Notes: generated by a model from the sequence alone, not told the origin. A DNA stretch of 64,000 bases from Amphiura filiformis (GCF_039555335.1 NC_092637.1:44967613-45031612), one strand, 5' to 3'. Counted from the first letter of the stretch, positions 23,061 to 35,357 are shown. A program made the numbers and translations.

Positions 23061-25410
23061 TTAGAGAACCTGGTGGACTGCAGAAGGCTGTAAAGCTCTA
23101 ACTGCAGGGAGTGCTGCTGACTGGAAGGCTTGGACTGATGTTGATGTTACAGCTTCCACAGGCAGGCAGTTCCAAATTGGTATCGTGCGAATGAAGAATG
23201 AATACTTGTAAGGGTCCCGAGATGCTCTGATGGGCTGATACCGGAGATGGTGGGTTAATCTCCCAACGGTTGGATGCAGTTTGATGATGGGTGGAAAGTT
23301 GACATTTATGAGTCCATGATGTATTTTGTGGAACATTGAATACTGAATGAACAGTCCCCTTTTTTATGAAGGTCCAGATCTAACTGGTGAAGTAGTGGTG
23401 TGACGCTAGCCCGCCTATCAAAGTTTCCACAAATAAATCGGGCTGCTTGGCGCTGGACTGTTTCCAATGACTTGATGTCCCTAGATGTATATGGGCTCCA
23501 TGCTGATGCAGCATATTCAAGCTGAGGTCTTACTAAACTTTGGTAAGCCTTTAGTTTCACCTTCTGTGAGCATGGTCCAAGATTTCTTCGGATGATGCCA
23601 AGGGTACTCACTGCCTTAGATCGAATGTTGGCAATGTGCTCTTTGAAAGTCAAATCACTGGAAATGGTGACTCCAAGCTATTTGTGACTAGCAACTTTTT
23701 GGATGACTTGTTCAGCTACAGAGTAATTGAAGACAGACTGCTGCTTTTTACGGGTGATGGTGAGATGTTGACATTTTGATGCATTGAAGGCCATTTGCCA
23801 ACTGTCAGCCCATGCAAAGACAGCTTGCAGATCTTGCTGTAATATCTGATGATCTTCAGGTCCCCGGATTTCTCGGTATAGGATGCTATCATCGGCGAAT
23901 AATCTGATGTTGGACTTTATCCCACTTGCAATATCATTAATATATATCAAGAAGAGTGTAGGACCAAGGACAGATCCTTGTGGGACCCCTGATTGTACTG
24001 GGGCCCAAGCTGAGCACTGACCATTGATGTTAACAGACTGTTTGCGATCTGACAAGAAGCCTTGTATCCATTCGAGTGTTCTTCCCCTGATGCCATAATG
24101 GTCTAGCTTTGTGGCCAATCTATGATGAGGGACCTTATCAAAGGCCTTACTAAAGTCCAGCAACAGAACATCCATTTGCCCACTTCTATTCAAGCATTCT
24201 GCCCAGTCATGAACTGCCTCGATAAGTTGCGTCTCGCAGGATCTTTTTTCCCGGAAGCCATGCTGGTTGTCTACTATGATGTCATTTGCAGAGAGATGTT
24301 TGGACATGTGTGATAGAACAATATGCTCCATTATCTTGCATGAGATACAGGTCAAACTGATTGGCCTGTAATTTGCTGGATTGGATTTGGTACCTTTTTT
24401 TTTTTTCCCAGTCACATGAGCTTTCCTCCAGTCATCTGGAAGCTGGCCAGTCGCATACGATTGCCGAAAGATATAATGCAACATTGGACCTATCTCAGTG
24501 GCATAGTCGTGAAGAAGTCTGGCAGGAATGCTATCAGGTCCCCAGCTTTAGATGTGTTTAACTGCGCCAGTTGTTTAATCACTCCAGCCAGATCGATGTC
24601 TAAGTCATCTATGCTGGAGAATGGCGAGGGGCCCTTGTCAGGTACGGATGTCAGGTCTTCATGTGTAAAAACCGATGAAAACTGTCTATTTAGCGCCTCC
24701 GCTTTTGATTTGTCAGATGTAAAAGTCTCTCCATCAACTACCAAGGTAGGTATGCCAACAGCTTCCCGCCTCAGTGATCTTATAAATGACCAAAATGTTT
24801 TCGGACTGGTATCAAGACTAGGCCCTAAGATTTCTTCCATGTAGTGATGGTACGATTCACGGAGTAATTTGGTTACATGATTACGCTGTTTCTTGTAAGA
24901 GCTCCAGAGTCTCTCAGATTTGGATTTTCTTGCAGCACTGTATAATTTGTCCCGTTTCCTCATATGCTTGATTATATGATGGTTTATCCAGGGGTGGAAT
25001 GGTTTCCCCTTGGACATATGATGGGGGACAGACTTTTCCATAGCTTCCAACAGAAATGTTTTAAACATATTCCAGTTTTCATTGACTGTTCTTGTGTCTG
25101 GCTTACTCTGGTAAAACTCAGTAGAATTCTGTTCAAGTATGTTCTTTAGATTTTCTGTGTCTGCTTTCTTAAAGTTGAATACCTTATGTGGGCATTTGCT
25201 TTGCCGTTTAGGTGCCAGATTGATTTCAAAGATTAGTATATCGTGATCACTGATGCCGGAAGCAACTCTAATATTGTTCACGATATTTGGGTTTGTTGTA
25301 CACACCAAGTCTAAAACATTTTGAGAACGGGGTCTTGTAATCAGTCTGTTCAGCTGGGTCAACCCTGTTTCAGTGAGGAAGTCGAGGAACCCTTGCCCTC
25401 CCCCACACAC
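23061..25410 (-). pseudogene. Decayed LINE C: endonuclease C-terminus plus reverse transcriptase
   Basis: Read from high to low coordinates. 25410-24490 has the end of the endonuclease (SGISDHDILIFEI) and the linker (FHPWINHHI, KTFWSFIRSL). 24484-23678 has RT (NYRPISLTCISCKIMEHIV, LLDFSKAFDKVPHH, SGVPQGSVLGPTLF, catalytic FADDSILYR). 23653-23306 and 23336-23061 give the C-terminal region (SLVRPQLEYAASAWSPY). Frames change near 24500, 23670 and 23320. The N-terminal endonuclease half is absent, so the copy is 5-prime truncated near 25.4 kb. A GACTGAAGACTGAAG duplication near 22940 may mark its 3-prime tail. The wording resembles jockey/Rex-like elements. Confidence 0.85.
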
Positions 25411-25419
25411 AATATCTTC

Positions 25420-27030
25420 TCCCCTCTATCTTCTACTTTTTGCAGTAAACATTGCTTCAGTAAAGGTCATTAGCTTATTAGAGGTCATATAATGGCCTTC
25501 CATCGATTCTGGTACATGGGATTAAGGACATGAATCGATTTTGTTTATAGCACCTATACAATTGAATACATGAATCCAAAACCCACCCAAGTCCATGGGA
25601 AGTGATTTTGAGAAAAAAACCTGTGTATCATTTTAATTCCTTCAGTTAGATTTACCTGGTCAATATGGTAAGTTGTACGTGCAAATGGGTGGGTTAAACT
25701 GTATTAGGTATGACGATTAGCATTTCAGGGACTTCATGGGGTTCATTTTAAATTCTGGACTTGGGTGGTTTTTTGAATCATATACTAAGAAAATAATGTT
25801 AGAATGAGATTACCACTAGTAAGATAATACAAAATAAAGCAAACAGTTATGTATAATGTTGATAAGCATTCTGCCATGTAATATAAACCACACACTTTCC
25901 TTGATTAAACCCATTTTTTTTTTCAAAAGTAACTCTCCCGCAATGAATGTGTTACAAGTGGACTTTTATACATACTGGATTTCAATCAATGTGTTACAAG
26001 ACTCAAATCATGGACTTGGGTTGATTCTTTCATACATGCTATTTTTCACATGCTCAATAGACACAGAGGATGAATTTGAGTTGTTCTTTCATACATATGG
26101 CAGGCCTATGTATAGCAACACTTTCCCATGCTTAACTCAATTTGGCCAAAGTATGGACTTGGGTGGCTTTTGTATTCATATATTCAATTACAATAGTGGC
26201 CCCTTTTGTAATGTCGAATGCAAATATTTCGATGGTCTATATTTTTCACAGGTGAAATAGCCTAGGCTTATTCGATTTTGTAAACCACGTCTTTCAATGT
26301 AGATTACCATGTTCGATTTCTCTCCTCGTGAATATTGCACTGCGAAATTTAAACATTTCTTTTGTATACTTAGAGTAGGTCACTTCAAACTAAATATTTT
26401 TTTCTTCACACCGCTTATAAGAAACTAAAACCAAAACTGAAACTGACTGACACAAATGTTCAGTTTTTAACAAAAGGTAGAAACAATGAGTTCGATATCT
26501 TATGATTCAAGTGGTGAGGCAGGACAATAGGAAACCACGTGACCAAAACCCAAACCAAAACTAAAACTAAACATTTGAAATGAGGCACTGCCTGGACGTT
26601 GGACGCAATTATTTTTCCCCGAGCCAAGGTGCGTTTTTAGCTCTATTGGCCCCGTTACAGAAAAAAAATTCACAAAATATATTTCCCTGTGCAATGTATA
26701 CATTTTCATATGAAAATAAATAATTTGGATTCAAAATGAATGTGAAGAAAAAATTATAGCCGGGAGTGGCAGGCGAAGATGTCAACCGCTACACCACGTG
26801 AATACATCGGTACATGTGGGAGAAATTCTCAGTATATATCATAACATGTCGTGCGCGTTATTCATAAAAAACAGTACTTACAATGAGGTTCATTGTCGAA
26901 CCTCAACGGATTTAGATTGATAAAATATTGCTTGGATAATATACATACACTTTTGGAATCATTTGAGACATTTACGTGTTAAACCAATGACGACGTCAAA
27001 ATTCAGTCAATCTTTGCCACCCCCGCCCAA
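25420..27030. other. Non-coding AT-rich region
   Basis: No gene. The ORF at 25856-26260 is AT-rich without domain features. A tRNA-like fragment lies at about 26762-26806. Confidence 0.5.
26762..26806 (-). other. tRNA-like 5-prime fragment (SINE or pseudogene relic)
   Basis: On the minus strand GTGGTGTAGCGGTTGACATC, then TTCGCCTGCCACTCCCGGC, looks like the acceptor/D-arm and anticodon region of a tRNA, including a box A-like TAGCGGTTGACA. No box B or T-arm follows, so it is a truncated relic. Confidence 0.4.
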
Positions 27031-28388
27031 AAACAGAACCCTAATTGCGCCCTCCTTTTCTTTTCTTTTTGAAAAGTTAATCAAATATATTTTGGTATAT
27101 AAAGATAACTTTATTCGTTAGTTTTAATAAACCGAAAGAAATATTTCAATCGGCTTACAACTTTTGAAGATATGCTCTTTAGTACCGTTTTTCACTCTGT
27201 CCACGATATGCTCTTTAGTACCGTTTTTCACTCTGTCCACGGAGGGGTCTGGCTACTTCAAAGATTGGAAAGGAGTACACGTACCATGCATGAATATCAA
27301 GCATTCCTCAATGATAAGTTGATAACTTTATAAATTAACGAACTTGATTTAGAGAATGGGCTTTACCGGTGGGCCTATGGGATATGGATTGTGTTAAGTG
27401 TTATTAACTTGTCGGCAAAATAGATGTCGAATGGAACTTCTCTTGCTATACTTGCAATTAAACTTATTTTTTCTTGGTTATTTATGCAATTTTCAGTGTT
27501 TTATCATATGTTTCTTACTTTCTTAGTTTGTTGTTTCTTGCTTTCTTTTTATTTACAACATGTCATTTTCTCTTTTGGGGATAAAAGGTAGCAGCGGCGT
27601 AGCTGGGATTTTTTCCAGGGGGGCAAGCCTGTATGAGGCGGGGGACCAAACTAGGGGGCGGGGGCCCAAATAGACAATTTTGCCAGGCTTATTGATAATA
27701 ATCGTATGGTATTGCATATCGTATGGATTCCAATATCTCTCTCTCCCTCCTTTTTTCGCTTTTTTCCTTCCCTCCTTTTTCTCTTTTTCCTTGCACTGGG
27801 GGGCGGGGGCCCAAATAGGCCATTTTTGCCAGGGAGCGATCGCCCCCCTGCCCCCGGCAGCTACGCCACTGAAAGGTAGCTTTAAAAGGGCTGTCTGGTA
27901 TGTCCTTGGTTCTTCTGAAGTGTTTACTGTGCTGCTTTGCCCTCTACTTGGTTGCCTCCTTGATGAATACAGCTTCCGCATTGCATCAATTGCAATACTT
28001 GGCCTCCTTGTGCGCCGTATACTTGCGAATGCAGCATTTATATTACATTTGCGAAGATGTTGGAGGCTAGCTGGTGATCCTTGGAGGCTAGCTGGTGATC
28101 CTCGCTCATAGTGAATGTGTTCCAAAGCCTAATGCTATTATCTATCCATGTCATTGACCGTTTCGTTTTTATTCTTTGGTGTAGCCAGACCTCATCCGTG
28201 GACAGAGTGAAAAATTAGTACATTTCTTAAAGAGGGCACATCTTTAAAAATTGTGAGCTAATTGAAATAATTGTTTTAGTTTATTAAAGCTAACGATTTA
28301 AGATTTCTTTACATACCAAAATACATTTGATCAATTTTTTTGAAAATATGAGAATAAGAGGGTTCTGTTTTTATTGGGACACCCTGTA
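27031..28388. mobile_element. DNA element with long (about 210-230 bp) imperfect TIRs
   Basis: The left arm, about 27031-27258, and the right arm, about 28176-28388, are imperfect reverse complements: AAACAGAACCCT, TTTTGGTAT.TAAAGA, CGTTAG.TTTAATAAAC, TTTTTCACTCTGTCCACGGA and GTCTGGCTAC match. The left arm has a 42 bp tandem duplication (27172-27240, CACTCTGTCCACGATATGCT). The right end ACACCCTGT is typical of Tc1/mariner-like or hAT ends. A hAT-type MITE (27592-27871) lies inside. No transposase frame remains. Confidence 0.65.
27592..27871. mobile_element. hAT-type MITE with 8 bp target duplication
   Basis: The 280 bp element starts CAGCGGCGTAGCTGGG and ends CAGCTACGCCACTG, with the direct repeat AAAGGTAG at 27584-27591 and 27872-27879. 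The interior is G/C-run rich. ORFs on both strands (27553-28125, 27680-28111) cross its edges and are not genes. The CAGTGGCGTAGC-type terminus with an 8 bp duplication is the hAT pattern. Confidence 0.85.
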
Positions 28389-28389
28389 T

Positions 28390-29362
28390 TTTGAAAATGT
28401 TTTGAATAAATCAAATTTTTGCAAGATTTTTCATGCTTCCTGTGATAATTTTTCATCGCCTTACGTAAAACATGATTCTAAGTGACTAATTTGAAGACAT
28501 TGATTTGATTACTGATAGTGTTTATTTGAGAATGTGATCATTTCCTTTCATATTGCTGGACCTAACATGTTTTCTGGCTAAAATAATTCTACATATATAA
28601 TTTCAAAATCTAGGCCTATTCCATTATGAAATAAACACCACACTTTTGAGTGTCAATAATATGGTGCTTTTAAATAGTTCACTGAACCCTCTTTTTTGCC
28701 ATTTTCAAGGGTAAAACTGAATATATGACCCGATCTGGCTCAATCAGGCTAATGTCGGCAATAATGAAACTGAGATATAGGCAAAACGTGAGGAGAAAAA
28801 ACCAAAAACAATTAAAAACATTTTTAAAACATGGACATTTAAAAGGTTCATAAGTTTGTCACCAATTTTTTTAAGAGACCTGGGGATTCAACATCAGTAA
28901 TTGTATGTACTGAGCAAGTTAGTAATGGTAGTAACTCAATTTTCAAAATTTCCACTTTTGGCCTATATGGATCATGGAGAAATGTGCTGTTGATGTGAGA
29001 AAATGTTAGATCACTGGATGTGAAAACATAAAGATCAATACAGTTTTCACTAAAACAATTCAGACGTTGTGTTTAAGTTAATTCAACAAATAATAATACT
29101 CCGACAAGCTATGACAGCATCAACCTTCAATTTTAAGTTTAGTGAACTGTAAGTAAATATTTCTCACAATATTATCTTTAAATAAACAGTAATTATCATA
29201 TTTGCTTATTAATTTTGATTCTGTATGCTCGTAATACACTCTGCACTCAGCATGCATCCAACTCTTAACTAAACCATGTAACTGTCTCCAAGTAGAATTA
29301 CACTGGCATTTGTGTGTTGAGGTGAGGGTGTTTCAGTAAGACCCTCAAGATGGGAGGCCCTA
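28390..29362. other. AT-rich DNA with no recognisable feature
   Basis: No open frame with domain character, no strong repeats and no RNA gene was seen. Confidence 0.5.
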
Positions 29363-29770
29363 TGGGAAAACACGGTAAATCGCCCAAAACCGATAATTGC
29401 TGGAAATTACTGGAAATTGCCGGGAATCATGCTAAATTGTGACCGATCCCTATGAATCGTATTAAATTTTAATAAACAACAGCAAATTGAGGTAAATTTT
29501 ACAAAATTTTTCAAATTTTGGTCAAATGGCTAAAATCGCCAAAAATCACCATGAAATCTCCTAAGAAAGCTTAAAATCTGCAAAATGGCTGGAAATCACA
29601 GTAAATTGCTGAAAATGATGTTAACCACAGCAAACTGAGGTAAATTTTACAAAATTGTTTCAAATCTTGACCAATCGGCTAAAATCGCAAAAAAAATTGC
29701 TAAAAAGCTTAAATTACACAAAATGGCGATAAATTTAGCAAAATACTGTGCGATTTACCGCGTTTTCCCA
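29363..29770. mobile_element. MITE-like element with TGGGAAAACACGGTAAATCGC-type ends
   Basis: TGGGAAAACACGGTAAATCG at the left edge and its near-exact inverse CGATTTACCGCGTTTTCCCA at the right edge enclose about 370 bp of A/T-rich modules (AAATTGC, GCTAAAATCGC, GGTAAATTTTACAAAATT repeated). The right edge abuts the last recognisable residues of the decayed gene beginning at 29771. Target duplication is not clear. Confidence 0.6.
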
Positions 29771-32522
29771 TGTGACATGTGGTCTGCTCTTGTTCTTTCC
29801 ATTGGAAAGAAAGTTTCTCCATTGTTTGGGTGTTTTTTGTTGGCGTCTCTTATCTTTACAATGAGTTGTCCTGTTGCTGCTCGTGCACTTCGTTCAGTGT
29901 TCTTAATAGATATGTCTGGATATCTGTCGCCAACGACGTCAACTCGTTCAACTGTGGCGATGTATTGAAGGATGCGGGTGAGCAAAAGTTCGGCAAATCG
30001 GCCAAACGTATCAGGGATGCGTCTTAGTGCTTGTATTAGACCCATTACATCAAATATGCAAGCAGAAACGCCTGGTTTACTTTCATCACGACTGCATCCG
30101 TTTCCAGAAGTTTGGGCAATGTTGCTTTATTGGTCTTATTTAGGGTAGCCCTACCAGCTGCAGTGGCGATGCCCGGGTGGCGATGGCCTATGGGATAGGC
30201 CCAAGCTTGTAACGCAGAACCTCTTTCATAATGCAGGCTTCTCAGATTTGTGCAATGACAAGCAATCTGGCAAAGAGGTCACGGTCTGCTTGCAGCATAA
30301 CCTGTTTTCCCTCTATTTTCGTTCTGCTCTTCGATGTTTCAAATGTCTTCAGATTCATCCGCTGGAGGCATGCATAAATATCAGTGCCTTAGTCGATCAA
30401 GCGTTCCTCGACAAATTGTTGGAACTTCTGGTCTCGTGCCGTCAACAGATCGCTCTCTACAGCCGTGTTTGCAGCCACGCCAGTTAATAGGGATGACAAG
30501 TTATCTGATGAGTCAAATGGACTCCCTGTAGTAGATATGGTATCTTTAACTTGACGTACGGCAGCTTCATCTTTCTGCATCCTTGGAACACACACCGACA
30601 TTGCCTGGCTAATAATTACTTGGTACAGCAGAGATACTAAAATAAATACCCGGGATCGATACACGTGAATTTGCTATGCACGAGTTTGATATGAGAAGAA
30701 AATCTTTGGATACCGGTGTAGAAAATGATGAATATCTCCCGTAAATGATTTCGTATAAAGAAACCAGATGTGGTTCCTTGCACATGAATATATATTTTGA
30801 ACAGATATGATAGTCGTTAGCTTGCGCTTTGAGACAGTAGCTTGCGTCTTGAGTCAAAAACTGACAATAATTCCGCAATAATTCTGATTTATATGTGCCG
30901 AATTATATAGCGCAGTGTATAGGCCTGTGCTTCAGTGATACCATTTGTGTCCAATAGATGGAACCATAGCGGGAATAATTTGTGCGGTCATATACAAAGA
31001 ACCACGGAAGTATATCACGTAAACAAGCTAGATATAGACACTAGTCTGCTTCTCTAGTTACACGAATAAAATACAGAAGCAAAAGGGTCATCTGGATATA
31101 GCTATATTCCAAAACATCTTCATAGGACCTTCAGATATTGCTAAGCATTCTTCAACCTGGTTGAACACTAAGGGATAGTTTGCTGAGAAGATTCCTGATG
31201 TTTGCGGAACTGCAGTTTTCACGGATCATGTTTGCAGTTCTCTCCAGGTTGTTTGTATCTAGTTGGACCCTTCAATCTATTTAAGAACGAGTCCCATCGT
31301 AGGCGCAACAAAGCTTCCAGCATAATCTGCAAATTGTCCAGTGGAAATGGGGCAATCACATTTAATGGTGTAGATACCAAACGTAGTGCAGTAACAAACG
31401 TCGAAGCTTTTACACCCATCACCGACAAAAAAATGCGTTTCAGGTAAGCAATAACTTCCATGTGTCAACAAGATCAGATATCAATATCCAGACCTACCTA
31501 TTTATGAATCCGGGTATTTCTATATACATGTTTGCTGGGATAATTGCCGGACGGGTACTTTTTGCGTGGCATTGCTACTGGCTTCGGATAATCTGGCAAA
31601 GAACCAGCAAAAGTCATTCAGTTCTGAAAACATAATTATATGGTGGTTGATGTCAACACTTTGTACATTCTTTACATCTATATCCATTGGTGGTGGACCA
31701 TTTCTTTCTTTAGCTGTAAGGAAGAACGTCACCCTGTGGGATACTTTGAAGGGTCCTGTGCTTGCTGGGTTGTGATTGTTGACTTACTTGCACCTCATGT
31801 GGGGGCCTTTTGCACCCTGAAACTTGCTGCTGAACAACTCTACCATTTGTACAGTGAGTTATTCCTTGACCAGACACGGTTTCCTGTTGAATGTCATTGT
31901 TGTCCCAACAAAACATTGCAGGGACATTTGGTTGACAATTACGTGGCAGAAGTGCACCTGTTGCATGATTGCCTATATGAGTTTCTGCCATTGCTGTTTC
32001 GGCCTTTGGTGTATGACATACCATGGCAAAACGATTGAGAAGTGTTACCACTTCAGCCAAACCTGCAATGCTTTTCACTGTTATAGGAAGTGACTCATGT
32101 TTCGGTGTCTGAATATGCAACCATTTCTTGTGCAATAGAGTACATCTTGGCCTGTTGATAAACCTTGATGACGCACTTTCTCCGACATCGTTGCCTTTTC
32201 TCCACTAATGAATTTACTGTGCTCTCCTTGTAAACATAGAATCCAAGCTAGAGTATTGTACACATATCAGGAATCATGACCTCAGCTTTGTCAAGGGAAA
32301 TGTCATTAGCTAATAGTGGGTCCAATTTAGACTTCAAGTAAGCTTTGTCTTATGATCTTGGCACAATGATACACGTGGCATCTATGGTTAATGTATCATT
32401 TTGAGCAAAGATTACTGTATCTTGTTGGTTGTCTGTTAGATGCTCTATAATTAATCCTGCTGTCATAGAGGTACTGAAAACAAAATGTTTGAGTAGCCTA
32501 TCTTTCAAGAATCTCGCATGGT
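29771..32522 (-). pseudogene. Decayed gene of an uncharacterised invertebrate family (C-terminal part)
   Basis: From high to low coordinates, minus strand: 32522-32350 continues the exon cut by the Polinton (ARFLKDRLLKHF); 32263-31710 has VRHQGLSTGQDVLYC, then in another frame TPKHESLPITVKSI and CWDNNDIQQETVSGQG; 31732-31520 has FSELNDFCWFFARL; 31461-31219 has MLEALLRLRWDSFLNRL; 30664-30240 has SLLTGVAANTAVESDLL, then NLKTFETSK and ADRDLFARLLVIAQ; 30045-29771 has ACIFDVMGLIQAL and VERVDVVGDRYPDISIKNTE. I recognise this order from abundant uncharacterised predicted proteins of corals, molluscs and deuterostomes; I know no function. Breaks: TAA at 32350-32352, TAG near 32248, a frameshift near 32115 and a stop near 30390. 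Not translatable. Confidence 0.65.
32517..32522. repeat. Polinton target-site duplication, left copy (CATGGT)
   Basis: CATGGT directly precedes the left TIR. The same six bases directly follow the right TIR at 48405-48410. Six-base duplications are characteristic of Polinton/Maverick integration. Confidence 0.93.
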
Positions 32523-32892
32523 AGTAGTTATAGTAGTCTTTTTTGTACGCTAGGTCAAAGGTCACGATGACGTCACTTCCGGGTCAAAGGTCAAGCGAGG
32601 TCAAAGGTCACGATGACGTCACTTCCGGGTCAAAGGTCACGATGACGTCACTTCCGTGTCAAAGGTCATCAGGGGTCAAAGGTCGATTTGCATATTCATG
32701 AAAAGGGCGTGGCTAATTAGCATAATATGAATATTCATGAAGTGGGCGTGGCTAATTAGCATATATGAATATTCATGAGATGCTAATTAGCACGAATATT
32801 CACGAGGTGGGTGTGGCGAAACGTGACGTCACGAATATGATAGATATGATGAAAGGGTCGCTTTTATTTTATTTCATTTGAATTTATTTCAT
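32523..32892. repeat. Polinton left terminal inverted repeat
   Basis: The 370 bp start AGTAGTTATAGTAGTC and run to the start of the ATTTCATTTGAATT tract. The outer third repeats a module of GGTCAAAGGTCA (nuclear-receptor DR1-like), TGACGTCA (CRE palindrome) and CTTCCG (ETS-like). The inner part repeats ATGAATATTCATGA, GGGCGTGGC and CTAATTAGCA, with one octamer-like ATTTGCAT. Compared with the right TIR it has about three substitutions and lacks a 14 bp GTGTCAAAGGTCAC segment. Confidence 0.95.
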
Positions 32893-34080
32893 TTGAATCA
32901 ATTGATTTTCATTTTAATTCATTTAATTTCTTTTCGTTTCGTTTGAATTAATTCAATTTCAATGTAATTTATTTCATTTTTATTTCGTTTCAATTAATTC
33001 ATTTCGTTTTAATTCATTTGGTTTCAATGTATTTTAATTCAGGTTAATTTATTTCATTTCAATTAGGCCTAATTCATTTCGTTTTAATTCATTCGATTTC
33101 AATGTATTTCAATTCAGTTTAATTGATTTCGTTTGAACTAATCAGGGTAGGCCGGTTAAAAAGTGGTCAAAACTGGTCAAAATAAATACCATTTACTACA
33201 AAATCAAATTAAACTAAGGAAAAATTTACCTTACTTGACATAAAATACAAACACTGTATGCCAGTATCATACAAGTGCAACAAACAAACAAATTGATATC
33301 ATTGTTAGGCATACTCCAAGTAATGGCTATGCTAGAGTTTTAATCTATTAGTCTAATTATGAAAAAACAATGCCCCCCCCATTGGTTTTAGTTTTCTTAT
33401 TAACATGTCCATGTTGAGACTAAGTTATTTGGTATAAATCTCTTCAAAGGACTGCAGAACAAGTTTCAATTTTTACAGTTCCAAAATATTTCTTATCAAT
33501 GTTTCATGTAAAATATACCCCCCTGCTCACAGCCCTCATAGTTTAATTTAATTAGAGGAACGATACTAGTAATTTTTCATATCATTCATTAACATTTGCT
33601 GTTTAAGTACTTGGCTTGTGAAGGGACATTTTTTATCTATATTTTCTTAATTAATTATTTATTTATTAATTAATTGACAAATAAATCATATTATTCTATT
33701 ATTATCCAAGTAGTGGTTATAGTTATACATGATACATCAACTTCATTTAACTTTAAAATACAAATTAGGTTTTGACCAGATTTGACCAGTTTTGTCCGGT
33801 TTGGGCCGGTTTAAACCTGATTTAAACCGGACAAAGCAGGTTTTGACCGGTCAACCCTGGAACTAATTCATTTCATTTTAGTTCATCTGATTTCAATGTA
33901 ATTTAATTCAGTTTTGATTAATTTCATTTGAATGAATTCACTTCGTTTGAATTTATTAAATTCATTCATTTTATTTCGTTTCATCTGAATTAATTTTATT
34001 TTAATAAAATTCATTTCATACGAATTAAATCATTTCAGTTCATTCGATGCATTTTATTCCAATTCAATTTATAAAATTGT
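32870..34080. repeat. Degenerate AATTCATTTCATTT satellite tract in the Polinton left arm
   Basis: Repeats of roughly 15-20 bp built from AATTCATTT, TTTCATTTTAATTCATTT and GATTTCAATGTA fill 32870-33142 and 33860-34080, broken only by the MITE at 33143-33859. The tract directly adjoins the TIR and has no coding capacity. Confidence 0.75.
33143..33859. mobile_element. hAT-type MITE nested in the Polinton
   Basis: The 717 bp element begins CAGGGTAGGCCGGTTAAAA and ends TTTTGACCGGTCAACCCTG. It is flanked by the 8 bp direct repeat GAACTAAT at 33135-33142 and 33860-33867. Subterminal TGGTCAAAACTGGTC-type motifs occur inverted at the two ends (TTTGACCAGTTTTG). There is no transposase. It entered after or with the Polinton satellite tract, since removing it and one GAACTAAT rejoins that tract. 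Confidence 0.9.
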
Positions 34081-35357
34081 TAATAAATATAAATATGTTA
34101 ATTTATAATTATATAATAAATCGAAGCCTAGGCCTAGTAAAATAGAAAATTAAGTTAAACTGAATGAAACGAAATAAAATCTTAATGTGAAAATTACTGA
34201 GCTTATATAATATCAAATCCTGGACAGTTTCCTGTTTCCGTGTATGTACAGAGTGACCATTACGTAACTCTAACTTTACACAGCTCATACGTCACGTATA
34301 ATTAACACAATACGTCACATATAACAAACACAACTTGTTTGATATAACAAGTAATGTAAATGGTCAAGGTTAATTACAAGTATACCTAAATATGACATAT
34401 CAGCATGATCAGTGATCATTCCGTGCATAGAAACTCATAGAGACCTTGACCATTTACATAACTCCAGCAAGAAAGTTTAAGTTTACCAAACTCAATTTTT
34501 AAGTTTCACATTTCATATAAATACAGTATAGGTCTACCGACACTTAGGCCTAATACAAATAAAGGTGTTTTTTTAAACCATCAATAATAATAATTAAAAA
34601 AAACACAACTTGTTGTTGTTGTTGTTGTTTTTAGTAGAAGTATAATATACCTATAGGCCTATAATAGATATAAACTAGTTTAACATACCGTGTGTCCCTA
34701 TCAATAATAGAAAATGACGTCAAAACATTGTATTCCTGTAGCTCTATTAAAGTTGTTAATAAGATGAATTGAAATAATTATCCATGCATGTTCACCATCA
34801 GTACTATCCCACCGCTATATCAATCGTGTACAAATCCATCAGTATAAAGCTTATATCCTATAGTATGTACATGCAAATAGGCCTACTATGTACAATGCGT
34901 GCTGCTCATGATGATGTCTTCAGAAGTTGTGAAGTGATACCAGTGTGTTACAAACTACGAATGCAATTATTACCCATCATGCACCACGTGAATTTGTTAA
35001 GACACGACCGCTTCATCGGAACTCTTATTCACGGGGTTTTCTTTTAACAACGTAAACCAATGAGAATTTAGGTGGCTTGCGAGTGAAGCGTGTACGTATC
35101 TGTAAACCAATAACGAATTGCGAGTAAATCATGTCCGTATCTGAGTGTTTATTAACCATCATGCTTCACGCGAATTGGTCGCTTCATCGATACTCTAATT
35201 CACGGGTTTTTCTTTTCAACGTAAACCAATGACAATTTAGATGGCTTGCTTGTAAAGATACGACCGCACCTGCAAAAAACCGATGCTTGTGTGGTATTAT
35301 ACTGCCATGAACCAAAAGATTTTCTCATTCTGATCTTGGATTTACCGGAGCAATGGA
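34080..35357. promoter_or_regulatory. Polinton left-arm non-coding region upstream of PolB
   Basis: There is no gene. A 20 bp motif pairs inverted at about 34350-34370 and 34443-34462 (GTAAATGGTCAAGGT with ACCTTGACCATTTAC). A segment of about 100 bp is duplicated in direct orientation at about 34972-35075 and 35152-35252 (ATCATGCACCACGTGAATT / ATCATGCTTCACGCGAATT ... AACGTAAACCAATGA), each copy holding a CCAAT box. Two short upstream reading frames precede the PolB start: 35283-35333 and 35353-35382, the latter overlapping it. Promoter function is inferred from position only. Confidence 0.5.

Noticed and set aside
27553-28125. 190 aa minus-strand frame and the 143 aa plus-strand frame overlapping it
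   Set aside because: Both cross the edges of a hAT-type MITE and of a long-TIR element, so they are chimeric noise.
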